A DNA stretch of 64,000 nucleotides from Pleurocapsa minor HA4230-MV1 (GCA_019359095.1 JAHHHZ010000033.1:35456-99455), one strand, 5' to 3'; counted from the first letter of the stretch, positions 11,555-20,593 are shown. Notes: generated by a model from the letters alone, not told the origin. Translations and numbers: made by a program.

Positions 11555-12778
11555 GTGCAAGCTAAAGTTGTTAAACAATATCTTAGTTATTTCATTCCTT
11601 TCGTCGCGCCTCAAGTTAAATCTTGGACATGGGAAGCCCGCTTATTAAACTGGCTAACTTGCGTCTGGTTGATTATTGGCTTGGTGACTTTAATGTCTGC
11701 TTCCTATCCCGAAGGAATGCTCAACAATAATGACGGACTGTATATTTTAAAACGTCAGATGATTGGAGTGGCGGTGGGCATTGTCGGCTTCAACCTAGTG
11801 TCTCGTCTACCGTTAAACAAAACGATCAAGATTGCGCCCTTGATGGTGTTGGTTTTTTTGCTCCTCATTTTTGCCACTTTAATCCCTGGCTTGGGTAAGA
11901 CCACCATGGGAGCAAGTCGCTGGATTGCCATTGGCCCTTTTTCTTTGCAGCCTTCTGAATTAATTAAGCCCTTTTTAGTACTTCAAGCAGCATATCTGTT
12001 TTCTCGTTGGCGCAAATTAGCAAATAGAGTACGTTTGGTCTGGTTGATTGCTTTTGCTTTAGTCTTGGCAGGAATTTTGAAGCAGCCTAATTTAAGTACT
12101 ACAGGACTGTGTGGGATGAGTTTGTGGCTGATTGCCCTGGCGGCTGAATTACCGTTGAGTCAGTTACTAACAGTAGCGGGAGGGGGATTAGGAATAGCCA
12201 GCCTCAGCATAGCCTTGAACCCCTATCAATTAGATCGAATCACTTCATTCTTGGATCCCTGGCAAGACTATCATAATAAAGGATATCAGCTAATTCAAAG
12301 CTTACTGGCGATCGCTTCTGGCAGTTTTGGCGGTTCGGGATATGGTCTTTCTCAACAAAAATTATCATTCCTGCCAATTCGCTCGACCGACTTTATTTTC
12401 GCCGTTTATGCCGAAGAATTTGGCTTTATTGGCTGCTTACTGCTGCTGTTGTTAATTATTGGCTATGGCACTCTAGCCTTAAGAGTTGCCATTAAGTGTA
12501 GCCAAGCGCTTCCGCGATTAGTTGCGGTGGGAGCGATGGTATTTATTATTGGACAGTCATTAATTAATATTGGTGTTGCCACAGGCTCTTTGCCCACAAC
12601 GGGCTTGCCACTACCTTTTTTCAGCTATGGTATTAATTCCATTGTTGCTTCATTATTACTGGCAGGGTTATTAGTCCGTGTAGCTAGAGAAAGCAACACC
12701 ACTAGGATAATTCCCCTCAATCAAAGTGCATCTATTGGAGCTACTTTTTCTAGTCGATCGACTATGACTAGACAATAA
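11555..12778 (+). CDS. ftsW: FtsW-type SEDS peptidoglycan glycosyltransferase
   Basis: SEDS proteins polymerise lipid II into glycan strands together with a class b penicillin-binding protein; FtsW does so at the division septum. The 407-residue protein has about ten membrane helices. Family motifs include SRWIAIGPFSLQPSELIKP, the loop with DYHNKGYQLIQSLLAIASGS and GYGLSQQKLSFLP, and the C-terminal ATGSLPTTGLPLPFFSYG. The start is GTG at 11555. The early LMSASYPEG matches FtsW (LxxSAS) more than RodA. It stands alone between apcC and the kinase-TPR gene. Confidence 0.9.
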   Translation: MQAKVVKQYLSYFIPFVAPQVKSWTWEARLLNWLTCVWLIIGLVTLMSASYPEGMLNNNDGLYILKRQMIGVAVGIVGFNLVSRLPLNKTIKIAPLMVLVFLLLIFATLIPGLGKTTMGASRWIAIGPFSLQPSELIKPFLVLQAAYLFSRWRKLANRVRLVWLIAFALVLAGILKQPNLSTTGLCGMSLWLIALAAELPLSQLLTVAGGGLGIASLSIALNPYQLDRITSFLDPWQDYHNKGYQLIQSLLAIASGSFGGSGYGLSQQKLSFLPIRSTDFIFAVYAEEFGFIGCLLLLLLIIGYGTLALRVAIKCSQALPRLVAVGAMVFIIGQSLINIGVATGSLPTTGLPLPFFSYGINSIVASLLLAGLLVRVARESNTTRIIPLNQSASIGATFSSRSTMTRQ

Positions 12779-12915
12779 CTGTACAATAGAACATTTAATC
12801 TGGAACGATCCGCTAAAATGTTTCCCATGTCACTAACTAGTTAAAGTTGATGCCCTCACAATCAAAGCTAGTTAAATTACCATAGACCTTCCTAGCCACT
12901 AATTCCGAGAAAGTA

Positions 12916-15900
12916 ATGCACCTGCCAGGCACTATTATTGATAATCAATATCAGATTATTCAAAAGTTAGGTTGGTCAGAAAGGGAAAAAACCTATCTGG
13001 CAAAAAATTTACAGGCTACGGTCGATGCCAAGTGCATCATCAAACAGTTGGACTTTGACAGTGAAAATGAAGCCAATTGGTACATTATCCAACAATATTT
13101 GTTTAGGGAAGCGACAGTCATCAAAAGACTGGGGGATCATCCTCAAATTCCTCAGCTACAACATTACTTTAGCCAGGGTCAACAGTTTTATCTTGTTCGT
13201 GAATATATTGATGGTGATAATCTCGAACAAGAAGTTGAACGGAAAAAATTTGACGAAGCTGAGGTAATTTACTTAATTCAAGATGGATTACGCATTTTGG
13301 ACTTTATTCACAAAACTAATGTGATGCATCGTGATATTCAGCCAATTCACATAGTTAAACGCAAGCAGGATAATGTCCATGTCTTAATTAATTTTGGCGC
13401 ACTGCGTAAAATTGAAGCCCAGGAAATTAATCTCAAGGGAGAGCTAATTTTAAATCGAGCCATTGACAACTTAGCTTATGCAGCTCCAGAACAAAAAATA
13501 GGAGAATTTTACTTTAGCAGTGATATTTATGCTCTGGCTAGAAGTGCCGTCTATGCTTTAACTAGGCGATCGCCTTTGGAACTAGAGCAAGCTAAGATTG
13601 ACTGGCGATCGCAATGTCAGATTAGCAGTAAATTCGAGACAATTCTGATGAAGATGATGTCGCCGATAGTAGAAAATCGCTATCAGTCTGCTTTAGAGGT
13701 GCTGCAAGATTTACGACCATTGCTCAAAATTAAACAGTTAGTGGGTGGTCGCTATTTAATTACAGGTTATCTAGGAGGCAACGAGGGAGTTGAGACCTAT
13801 TTGGCTAATAATCTACGCCGTCAATATCAATCTCCTTGTTTAATCAAACAAATTGAACTACCCCAGAGCGATGATCACAACAAGTTTCAGCTTGAAGGCA
13901 ATTTTATCGAAGAATTATCTGTTTTAGAAAGGTTAGGATATCACGAGCAAATTCCTCAGCTACGGGATCATTTTGAAGAGAATGATGAATTTTACCTAGT
14001 TCAAGAATATATTCAAGGAAAAAGCCTGACACAGAAAATAGCCCAGCAAAATCTTTCTACTGCTCAAATAATTCAGATTTTCGAGAGTACTTTATCTGTT
14101 CTCCAGTTTATTCATCAAAATCGTCTCATTCACCGCAACATTAAACCGTCAAATTTAATTATTCGCGAACTCGATCAGCAGGTGATCATCACTGATTTTG
14201 GTATTTTGCATGAAATCAAAACCCGACCCAATCTTTTGCTAGATAGTCGCACTTTTGAGCGACAAAATTATTGGCCACCTGAACAGGCTGCGGGAAGACC
14301 AACGATTAGCAGCGATCTTTACGCTGTGGGTATGACTGTAATTGAGGCATTAACAGGAACTAAGCCAGCGACCTTTACTAGAGAACAGACTGGTAAGCTG
14401 TTATGGGAGCAAAACTTGACTCTAGACCGTCGTTTAATTAGAATCATCGATAAATTGATTCAGTTAGATTTAGGTCAACGATATCAGTCAGCGGAAAAAG
14501 TTCTTAGTGACTTGAGAAAAATCAACAGTTATGGAAGTTGGAATTATCAGCCAACTAAAATTAAACTTCAGGATTCTAAGACTGCTAATCAACAGAGAAG
14601 ATCCAGAAGCTCTAGGAGATCTAGAAGATCGATTTTGCCACTGCTTATTGGTCTTTTAGGTGTTATTTGTTTACTGGGCAGTATTGAATTTACTTTTCCT
14701 ACTGTTAGACCTCTTTATTATTGGTATCAGGGTCAGAAACTATTGCCCAAACAACCCCAGGCTGCTCTCGATCGCTTTACTCAAGCAACTAATCTCAAAG
14801 CTCAGAATTGGCGGGCGTGGTTAGGTAGGGGAGATGCTCTAGCATCTATGGAACGCTATCCCGATGCTCTAGAAGCTTATACCGAAGCGACAGAACTAAA
14901 TCCTGACTTTAGTGCGGGTTGGCAAAAGCGAGGCGATGTTTTATTCCACCTAGATAAGTTTACGGAAGCGATCGCCGCTTATAATCAAGCTTTAGAGTTA
15001 GAGCCAGAATCAGCCACAATCTATAATCGCAAAGGACAGGCTTTATTTGAACTACAACAATATGAGGCTGCCTTAGTCATGCAGGATGCAGCATTAGAAC
15101 GCAACCAACTAAACCCACAGTTTTTAAGCGATCGCGCCCAGGTATTATTTCAGCTAGGTCAATATAACAAGGCACTGGCTATATTTAATCAAGTTCAGGC
15201 AATTCAACCTAACAGTTTTCAATTATGGCAAGATAAGTTTCTCGTTTTAAAGGCTTTAAATCGTTCTCAAGAAGCAGAGAAGGTTCGGCGAGAAGTGAAT
15301 AACAAATACATTCAAATCATTCAACAGCAGCCCCAGGACATATCAGCTTGGATTGCTCAAGGAGATTTTTTTGCCGAGACTCAGATGTACAACAAGGCAG
15401 TTGAAGCTTATAACCAGGCGATTAAATTAATGCCCGATAATTATGCAGCCTGGCTGGGTAAGGGCAAAGCTTTAACCCAACTGGGTCAGTCGGCAAATGC
15501 ATTGGCTGCTATAGACCGCACTCTCCAAATTCTGCCTGAATCTTATAAAGCTTGGCAGGGTAAAGGTTTGATTTCCCAACGGCAAAATAATCTACCTGGC
15601 GCGATCGCCAATTACGATCAAGCGATCAAAATTAATGATAGTATCCCCTCTTTGTGGCGCGATCGCGCTATTGTCTTAAATCAGCAAGAAAAATATACTC
15701 AAGCTGTTGAATCTTTAACCAAGGCTAGCGAACTTAGCCCCTACGATGTGCAAATTTGGCAGGAGTTAGCATCCGCCTGGTCAGCATTAGGCAATGATAA
15801 TCAAGCTATTGTGGCGATCGATCGGGGACTAAAATTCTATCCCCAAAATTTAGCTTTATGGAATTTAAAAGGTCTGATTCAAACCAACAATGCTCAGTAT

Positions 15901-15999
15901 AACCAAGCCTGTCAAACATATCGTGATTCACGTGCGATCGCTGGCGAATCAATGATCATTCTGGATTCAATGAGACAGTTGGGATGCCGTTTAAACTAA
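12916..15999 (+). CDS. Tandem degenerate Ser/Thr kinase domains, membrane segment, TPR repeats
   Basis: This 1027-residue protein has two Hanks-type kinase domains (about 8-270 and 278-535), a basic RRSRRS stretch with one membrane helix (about 573-590), then about ten TPR motifs (610-1020), probably outside the cytoplasm. Domain 1 keeps Lys43 and Asp140 of HRD, but the catalytic-loop Asn is His145 and the DFG Asp is Asn159 (NFG). Domain 2 keeps Lys311, Asn413 and Asp427 of DFG, but the catalytic HRD Asp is Asn408 (HRN). Each half therefore lacks residues needed for normal catalysis, so it may be a pseudokinase receptor. Kinase-TPR fusions are common in cyanobacteria; two degenerate domains in tandem are not. 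Confidence 0.85.
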   Translation: MHLPGTIIDNQYQIIQKLGWSEREKTYLAKNLQATVDAKCIIKQLDFDSENEANWYIIQQYLFREATVIKRLGDHPQIPQLQHYFSQGQQFYLVREYIDGDNLEQEVERKKFDEAEVIYLIQDGLRILDFIHKTNVMHRDIQPIHIVKRKQDNVHVLINFGALRKIEAQEINLKGELILNRAIDNLAYAAPEQKIGEFYFSSDIYALARSAVYALTRRSPLELEQAKIDWRSQCQISSKFETILMKMMSPIVENRYQSALEVLQDLRPLLKIKQLVGGRYLITGYLGGNEGVETYLANNLRRQYQSPCLIKQIELPQSDDHNKFQLEGNFIEELSVLERLGYHEQIPQLRDHFEENDEFYLVQEYIQGKSLTQKIAQQNLSTAQIIQIFESTLSVLQFIHQNRLIHRNIKPSNLIIRELDQQVIITDFGILHEIKTRPNLLLDSRTFERQNYWPPEQAAGRPTISSDLYAVGMTVIEALTGTKPATFTREQTGKLLWEQNLTLDRRLIRIIDKLIQLDLGQRYQSAEKVLSDLRKINSYGSWNYQPTKIKLQDSKTANQQRRSRSSRRSRRSILPLLIGLLGVICLLGSIEFTFPTVRPLYYWYQGQKLLPKQPQAALDRFTQATNLKAQNWRAWLGRGDALASMERYPDALEAYTEATELNPDFSAGWQKRGDVLFHLDKFTEAIAAYNQALELEPESATIYNRKGQALFELQQYEAALVMQDAALERNQLNPQFLSDRAQVLFQLGQYNKALAIFNQVQAIQPNSFQLWQDKFLVLKALNRSQEAEKVRREVNNKYIQIIQQQPQDISAWIAQGDFFAETQMYNKAVEAYNQAIKLMPDNYAAWLGKGKALTQLGQSANALAAIDRTLQILPESYKAWQGKGLISQRQNNLPGAIANYDQAIKINDSIPSLWRDRAIVLNQQEKYTQAVESLTKASELSPYDVQIWQELASAWSALGNDNQAIVAIDRGLKFYPQNLALWNLKGLIQTNNAQYNQACQTYRDSRAIAGESMIILDSMRQLGCRLN

Positions 16000-16038
16000 T
16001 ATTAAATCTACAAATATTTGCTACAAATAGAAGACTTG

Positions 16039-16104
16039 CCCTAAAGGATTAGCTCGCAAGCTCGTCCTAAAGGATTAGCTGGCGCGTCCGTCCTTCGCGT
16101 CGGG
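16039..16104. repeat. Two adjacent copies of the CCTAAAGGATTAGCT repeat
   Basis: Copies begin at 16039 and 16066. The first continues as CGCAAGCTCG; the second carries a GC-rich segment ending TTCGCGTCGGGG. The 260-bp gap after the kinase-TPR gene is otherwise non-coding. Confidence 0.65.
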
Positions 16105-16223
16105 GACTATCTATCTGTATCATTTTTATTTGTATTTCATATAAATTACGCTTAATGTAAATTAACTTTGTTTATTTGCGTAACGGACGCGATCGCACTA
16201 CAGATCGCCTAAAGCTTAGTATA

Positions 16224-16254
16224 TTTTGGGTTTCACTCCGTTCTATCCAACCTA
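16224..16254. repeat. TTGGGTTTC...ATCCAACCTA repeat, left copy
   Basis: This imperfect palindromic repeat (TTGGGT ... ATCCAA) lies just after the 78-residue gene (minus strand). A related copy in the same orientation lies on the other side at 16521-16553. Confidence 0.5.
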
Positions 16255-16260
16255 GAAATC

Positions 16261-16497
16261 TTATGATTCAGTAAATTGCCACTTAGCTAAGATTTCCTCA
16301 ACCTTTTCTTTTTCTTTTGGATTTAATTCAATATAGTTTTGGCAAGCCATTGACATAACATCATAAAATTCTTGCTCTGATACGATTATTTTTTCTTCAA
16401 AATACCAACAAAGAACTCCATTAAAAGGGTTTTCATCTTCTTGTAACTGTTCTGAATTGATGAACTGCCCAACTTGAGGAGAGGAAGCGATCGCCAT
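16261..16497 (-). CDS. Small hypothetical protein, 78 aa
   Basis: A 78-residue acidic protein with no recognised family: an N-terminal segment, the core GVLCWYFEEKIIVSEQEFYDVMSMACQNYI, and a charged helical end (PKEKEKVEEILAKWQ). Lacking signal peptide or membrane segment, it looks like a folded small cytosolic protein. It is enclosed by two copies of a TTGGGTTT-type repeat. Codon use and the helical pattern look real, but a spurious ORF cannot be excluded. Confidence 0.5.
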   Translation of the reverse strand: MAIASSPQVGQFINSEQLQEDENPFNGVLCWYFEEKIIVSEQEFYDVMSMACQNYIELNPKEKEKVEEILAKWQFTES

Positions 16498-16520
16498 CTA
16501 CATATCTAGCACCGTTTATA

Positions 16521-16553
16521 TGTTGGGTTTTGCTTCGCGCTACCCAACCTACA
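16521..16553. repeat. TTGGGTTTT...TACCCAACCTA repeat, right copy
   Basis: Perfect 7-bp arms GTTGGGT / ACCCAAC enclose a GC-rich loop. It is related to the copy at 16224-16254 and lies in the gap between the FAD oxidase stop and the small gene. Confidence 0.55.
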
Positions 16554-16575
16554 GATCAGCGATAATCAGTAATTA

Positions 16576-17913
16576 TTAATAGCCTCTCATTTTGCCAGGG
16601 TTCAATAAGCCATAAGGATCGACTTGCTGTTTGAATGCTACTTTTTGCGGATCGATTTGTTTATTACCACCATCTTCAATGGTGTAGACATGAGGATTAG
16701 CGATGAACGCACCTTGGGATTCATGAGTACTAATGATCTGATTTAGTCTTGCTTCAGTGCTGTAGCGAATTAGCTGTAAACCCGCAGGTACAGCCTTCCC
16801 TCCTACACGCAAAAATTCTAGGTGAAGCATAATTTCATCTTCCTCCCCCTGTTGATAGAGTTTTTCTAGTCTTTCGAGGGTGAAATAAAAAGTTTGCAGG
16901 TAGGTTAAATTGCGATCGCAGCTTCGAGCAAGAAGAGTTGTATGATTCCAGGTAAATTCTAGTAGGCTATTGGCTTTGAGCGTTGAAGCTGGATGACTAT
17001 AGGTTATTGCTCCTTTGTACTCTTTAACTAAATCCTGAAAAGCGGCAAAATCAAATTGAGAAACCATCAACAGAGCGCAAGGTTTGCCTTCGGGAATATA
17101 GCTTTGCAACGCCGTGAAGTAGCGTGAAATAGGTGCAGCATGAATACTAACCAGCTTTTTGACAATACCGTTGCTGTCACTTAAAGCCTGTCCAAACTTG
17201 GCAGCAGTCATAAAATCAGCAAAAATGGCGATCGCTTCTTGCCAAGGATAAGCAGGAGCGAGAGGGATTTCTAATTCGGTAATGATGCCTGTTGTACCAT
17301 AGGCATGAAGTACATTTTGTACCTCATCTCCCTGTAATTCTATAACTCTAGGTTGATCCTCCATAGTTACAAGACGAACTCGACGGAGATTACCGCGATC
17401 GCTAATTTGTCCGTAATTGATCGAACCCATACCCACGCTCCCACCACCAATAAAGCCCCCAATACTAGCGGTACGATAGGTAGAAGGAGCCATGCGTAAC
17501 TCCCAGCCGATTTCTCTAGCTTGTTTATCAAAGGCTGCCATTCTCACTCCTGGCTGCACACAGGCTATACCAGGTTTAAGGCTAATAATCTGATTCATTT
17601 TGGAAGTATCGAGAATTATACCGCCCTGCAACGGGATACATTGACCATAATTCCCTGTCCCCGCACCTCTTACCGTGAGCGGAATCTTGTTTTGCACGCA
17701 GACTTGGGCAATTTGCAGCACTTCGGCTTCTGTCGTGGGAAATACGGCTAGATCTCCGCGTTTATCTTGTAATTGCTCTTGGAGAATTGGGCTGAAATGA
17801 TAATAATCTAAAGATAATTTAGTTAATCGCTCGCGATCGCTTGTAATTTCAATTCCCTTTAGTTCCAGAGCGATCGCTTGGTAGTCGATATTTGTATTTG
17901 TACTTGTATTCAT
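16576..17913 (-). CDS. FAD-binding oxidoreductase, GlcD/VAO family
   Basis: A member of the VAO/PCMH flavoprotein superfamily related to glycolate oxidase subunit GlcD and D-lactate dehydrogenase. From ATG 17913 it is 445 residues; an upstream ATG at 17949 adds 12 basic residues of no clear meaning. The FAD-binding region shows LAVFPTTEAEVLQIAQVC, TVRGAGTGNYGQCIPLQGGI and the glycine-rich GGFIGGGSVGMGSINYG. The C-terminal end ...VDPYGLLNPGKMRG is the normal GlcD-like close. Substrate is not evident. It is transcribed away from the recombinase cassette. Confidence 0.85.
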   Translation of the reverse strand: MNTSTNTNIDYQAIALELKGIEITSDRERLTKLSLDYYHFSPILQEQLQDKRGDLAVFPTTEAEVLQIAQVCVQNKIPLTVRGAGTGNYGQCIPLQGGIILDTSKMNQIISLKPGIACVQPGVRMAAFDKQAREIGWELRMAPSTYRTASIGGFIGGGSVGMGSINYGQISDRGNLRRVRLVTMEDQPRVIELQGDEVQNVLHAYGTTGIITELEIPLAPAYPWQEAIAIFADFMTAAKFGQALSDSNGIVKKLVSIHAAPISRYFTALQSYIPEGKPCALLMVSQFDFAAFQDLVKEYKGAITYSHPASTLKANSLLEFTWNHTTLLARSCDRNLTYLQTFYFTLERLEKLYQQGEEDEIMLHLEFLRVGGKAVPAGLQLIRYSTEARLNQIISTHESQGAFIANPHVYTIEDGGNKQIDPQKVAFKQQVDPYGLLNPGKMRGY

Positions 17914-18043
17914 TAATTTAGGATTACGTCTAAGCTTATTGTGACGCAAACCCTCTTATCAAGCAAGATTGACGGTATTTTAGTGATTATCTGAAAAATT
18001 GGTTAAAAAGTTGACACTGTTGAAAGTAACGCTTGTACCAAAT

Positions 18044-18147
18044 CTTTGAACCAAAGTTAAGTCAGCCATAAGTAGAAAAAATATCTAATTTTTCCTACTA
18101 TTCCCAATTCATTCCTGTTAGTTATTGGTTCTGGTTCTACATAGAAC
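18044..18147. repeat. Three inverted repeats upstream of the recombinase gene
   Basis: The 318-bp gap between the FAD oxidase and the recombinase holds CTTTG-aac-CAAAG (18044-18056), an 11-bp inverted repeat with one mismatch (arms 18072-18082 and 18088-18098) and the palindrome GTTCTA-ca-TAGAAC (18134-18147). A GTACC...GGTAC pair lies around 18149-18186. No gene is visible. With the longer repeat at 18225-18262 this is unusually palindrome-dense DNA and may hold recombinase binding sites. Confidence 0.6.
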
Positions 18148-18224
18148 AAGTACCTTTACTGATGTCGATAAGCCTTGCTACAGGTACTATTGAGCGAATT
18201 ATATTTACTCTTTATTGGTTGCTA

Positions 18225-18262
18225 GTACTGGAATTGTAGACATCTGAATACAATTCCAGTAC
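18225..18262. repeat. Perfect 14-bp inverted repeat, candidate recombinase site or operator
   Basis: The arms GTACTGGAATTGTA (18225-18238) and TACAATTCCAGTAC (18249-18262) match perfectly around a 10-bp centre. The right arm ends 5 bp before the first ATG of the tyrosine recombinase (18268). The layout of two inverted arms around a short centre resembles a tyrosine-recombinase core site; an autoregulatory operator or an RNA hairpin hiding the ribosome-binding site are alternatives. Confidence 0.6.
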
Positions 18263-18267
18263 CTCTT

Positions 18268-18912
18268 TTGAACATGAAAAATCACGGCAAAGGACAAGCG
18301 GCAATCTGGACACCGCAAATTATTCGTCAAATGCGATCGCGTTTTAAGTCAAATGCGCAAAGATTGATTTTTGAGATCTCGCTGTTTACTGGTGAACGAA
18401 TGGGGGCAATTGTCCAGTTACTCGTGAGTGATGTATTTGATAAAAACGGTGAAGTACTTGAATTCATTACCTTTGCTAGCTCAACCCGAAAAAGCACAAA
18501 ACACGGGTTGGCGAATACCCGTCAAGTAGCAGTCCATTCTGACTTAAAATTTTATCTTGAAGCTTATAAATTTGACGGATCGGGTTATTTGTTTCCCTCA
18601 GATAGTGAGACCGGCCATATCAGTTTGCGCGCGGTTGATAAGTATTGGAGAGCTATTTTTGATGAACTTGGTTTATCTGGTTACTCAACTCATTCTTCGC
18701 GCCGTTGGGTGATTAATAGCTTGAGAAAGTCAGGGATTGAAATTGTCACTATTGCTGAAACCATGGGCATGAACATTCAGACCGTGAGACATTATCTCGA
18801 TAACGATCCGCGCGAATGTAGACGCGCGATCGCCACTCTGACTACGGTCGGCTTTTCGGAGAGAAACTACATGCGGACAAGTCCTTTGTCACCGAAAACG
18901 CGACCTATTTAG
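18268..18912 (+). CDS. Tyrosine recombinase (phage-integrase family), catalytic domain only
   Basis: A 214-residue protein with the catalytic set of tyrosine recombinases: Arg44 in TGERMGAI, the HxxR box His142-Ser-Ser-Arg145, and nucleophile Tyr176 in VRHYLD. A lysine in the TRKSTKHG turn is likely the beta-hairpin Lys. The second His/Trp position is Met168 (ETMGMNIQT), which is atypical. There is no core-binding N-terminal domain, so it is shorter than most integrases. A second in-frame ATG lies at 18274. It is followed after 4 bp by an IS110-Tnp-like gene, so the two are co-transcribed. The perfect inverted repeat just upstream suggests autoregulation or a recombination site. Confidence 0.85.
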   Translation: MNMKNHGKGQAAIWTPQIIRQMRSRFKSNAQRLIFEISLFTGERMGAIVQLLVSDVFDKNGEVLEFITFASSTRKSTKHGLANTRQVAVHSDLKFYLEAYKFDGSGYLFPSDSETGHISLRAVDKYWRAIFDELGLSGYSTHSSRRWVINSLRKSGIEIVTIAETMGMNIQTVRHYLDNDPRECRRAIATLTTVGFSERNYMRTSPLSPKTRPI

Positions 18913-18916
18913 CTAG

Positions 18917-19867
18917 ATGAGCAAATTGACTGCACGAAGGATAGGCATTTTTAACCGTAAGCAAATTAAAGATTATTTTGCTTTAAATCCAGATTGGATT
19001 AGTGCTGTGGCTTTATCTAAACTGATCGAGCGACCTCATTGCCGACACTTGGTTAAGGTCGGCTACTTGTCAGAAGAATTAATCAAGGTTAGCTACTTAA
19101 ACAAGAATAGCGATGGGCAAAGCCCGCGCAAAGCGCATCGCAAAATAATTCACTATCATGAGTTCCCCGAAGTAGCACGACAATCGATGAAAATATCCAA
19201 AATCAAGGGATATACGCCATTGATTTACTGGCTAGCTATAGGCATCAAAAACACTCGTTACGACAATAAGTACAAGCTATCAGTAGCGCCAGAATTAGGC
19301 ATTGCCATTACTGATTACACCCGTGACCATGCTCAAACCATCATTGCTTTAGAGTTACGAATTACCCAAACCCTCAGCGCGATCGCATCTTGCCTCAACC
19401 TACCAGAATTCGATGTTTATAATGCCGTGTTTAACCGCTTTGGATTTGGGCTAAACGTTAGAGCATTATTACTTTTCAACCTTTATCCGTTTGAAAAATT
19501 ATTAGTTGATGGTAAACCTTGGGTAGAATATGAACGCCAAGGCTTGAAACTACAAAAACGCCCTCGTTCCCTGCGTAAGTTTCAAGCTTTTTGCGGTCTA
19601 TCCTACAGCTACAAACAATCAGGAGACAAGGTTAAACGTAAGTTTCACGGCAACGGTATAATTCGCTCCCATCTTTATATCTGGGCAGTTTGCACTCTTT
19701 CCCGCACCAAAAATATCAAACATAATGCCTTAAGACAGGAATTAAGCGATCGCTATCAAGAACTGAGAAAATCAGTCAAGGGTAAAGACGCGCTAACTAG
19801 AATTCTATTTAAGTTAACTCGGATGTTGTTTTACGAGTTTGTGAAGGAACTTCGACAAGTAGAATAG
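18917..19867 (+). CDS. Protein resembling the IS110-family Tnp domain, partner of the recombinase
   Basis: A 316-residue protein. The segment from about residue 150 has ALELRITQTLSAIASCL, then NRFGFGLNVRALLLFNLYPF, then SLRKFQAFCGLSYSYKQSGDKV with HGNGIIRSHLYIWAV. This order is like the C-terminal Tnp (transposase_20, helix-hairpin-helix) domain of IS110/IS116 elements, in which the serine of the SG motif is catalytic. The N-terminal DEDD (RuvC-like) domain of IS110 is not seen. Residues about 65-76 (SDGQSPRKAHRK) are encoded by an in-frame palindromic repeat at 19110-19141. The assignment is by eye and moderate; it could be an uncharacterised helper of the recombinase. Confidence 0.5.
   Translation: MSKLTARRIGIFNRKQIKDYFALNPDWISAVALSKLIERPHCRHLVKVGYLSEELIKVSYLNKNSDGQSPRKAHRKIIHYHEFPEVARQSMKISKIKGYTPLIYWLAIGIKNTRYDNKYKLSVAPELGIAITDYTRDHAQTIIALELRITQTLSAIASCLNLPEFDVYNAVFNRFGFGLNVRALLLFNLYPFEKLLVDGKPWVEYERQGLKLQKRPRSLRKFQAFCGLSYSYKQSGDKVKRKFHGNGIIRSHLYIWAVCTLSRTKNIKHNALRQELSDRYQELRKSVKGKDALTRILFKLTRMLFYEFVKELRQVE
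19110..19141. repeat. Palindromic repeat inserted in frame in the Tnp-like gene
   Basis: A 32-bp element with arms GCGATG / CATCGC and an inner hairpin GGGC-aaa-GCCC. It adds about 11 residues (SDGQSPRKAHR) without breaking the frame. It is similar in style to the element at 27578-27613. Confidence 0.6.
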
Positions 19868-19911
19868 ATTAGAGAGAATATAAAGACAAGTTTCCCGTCA
19901 ATCAAATTTTT

Positions 19912-20589
19912 ATGAACAAAGCAGTAGTCTTACTTTCTGGAGGATTGGATTCCGCCACTACAGCAGCGATCGCGATCGCCGAAGGGTATCAGGTTATTGC
20001 GCTTTCTTTCCGCTATGGTCAAAGACACGAAAAGGAGTTAGTAGCTGCCAAAAAGATAGCTGAAGCCTTGGGAATTAAAGAACACTTTATCAGCGAAATC
20101 GATCTAGCTCAGTGGGGTGGATCTTCCCTGACGGATCAGTCTATGCCCATTCCTCAAGAGGGTTTAGAGCCTGATATTATTCCTTCTACTTATGTACCAG
20201 GACGCAATACGGTTTTTATGGCGATCGCTCTTTCCCTCGCCGAAGCGAAAAACGCCCAAGCGATTTATCTGGGAATTAATGCCGTAGACTATTCTGGTTA
20301 TCCCGATTGTCGTCCTGAATATTTAGCAGCCTATCAAAAGCTGGCTAATCTCTCATCTAAAGCAGGAGTAGAAGGTAATGCCCCTCAGTTAATTGCACCT
20401 TTAGTAAAAGATTCCAAGCTGGATATCGTTCGTCGTGCTTTGGAGTTAAATGTTCCCATCGCCGATACTTGGTCTTGTTATCAGGGTGGTGAAACACCTT
20501 GTGGATTATGTGATTCTTGTCGAATACGCGATCGCGCTTTAATTGAAGCAGGAAGATCGGATCTCACTAGCGACAAGATAAGGCAATAG
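19912..20589 (+). CDS. queC: 7-cyano-7-deazaguanine synthase
   Basis: QueC converts 7-carboxy-7-deazaguanine to preQ0 with ATP and ammonia, in the queuosine pathway. It is 225 residues. The PP-loop [13 protein letters not shown] lies at about residues 9-21, the central [19 protein letters not shown] is typical, and the zinc-binding cysteines are in [19 protein letters not shown] near the C-terminus. It starts 44 bp after the recombinase partner gene and converges with folK, leaving 4 bp between stops. Confidence 0.96.
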   Translation: MNKAVVLLSGGLDSATTAAIAIAEGYQVIALSFRYGQRHEKELVAAKKIAEALGIKEHFISEIDLAQWGGSSLTDQSMPIPQEGLEPDIIPSTYVPGRNTVFMAIALSLAEAKNAQAIYLGINAVDYSGYPDCRPEYLAAYQKLANLSSKAGVEGNAPQLIAPLVKDSKLDIVRRALELNVPIADTWSCYQGGETPCGLCDSCRIRDRALIEAGRSDLTSDKIRQ

Positions 20590-20593
20590 CTGA

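Noticed and set aside
19868..19911. Right-hand end of a mobile element after the recombinase partner
   Set aside because: The 44 bp before queC hold no copy of the 14-bp arms or other inverted repeat seen upstream, so element borders cannot be set.
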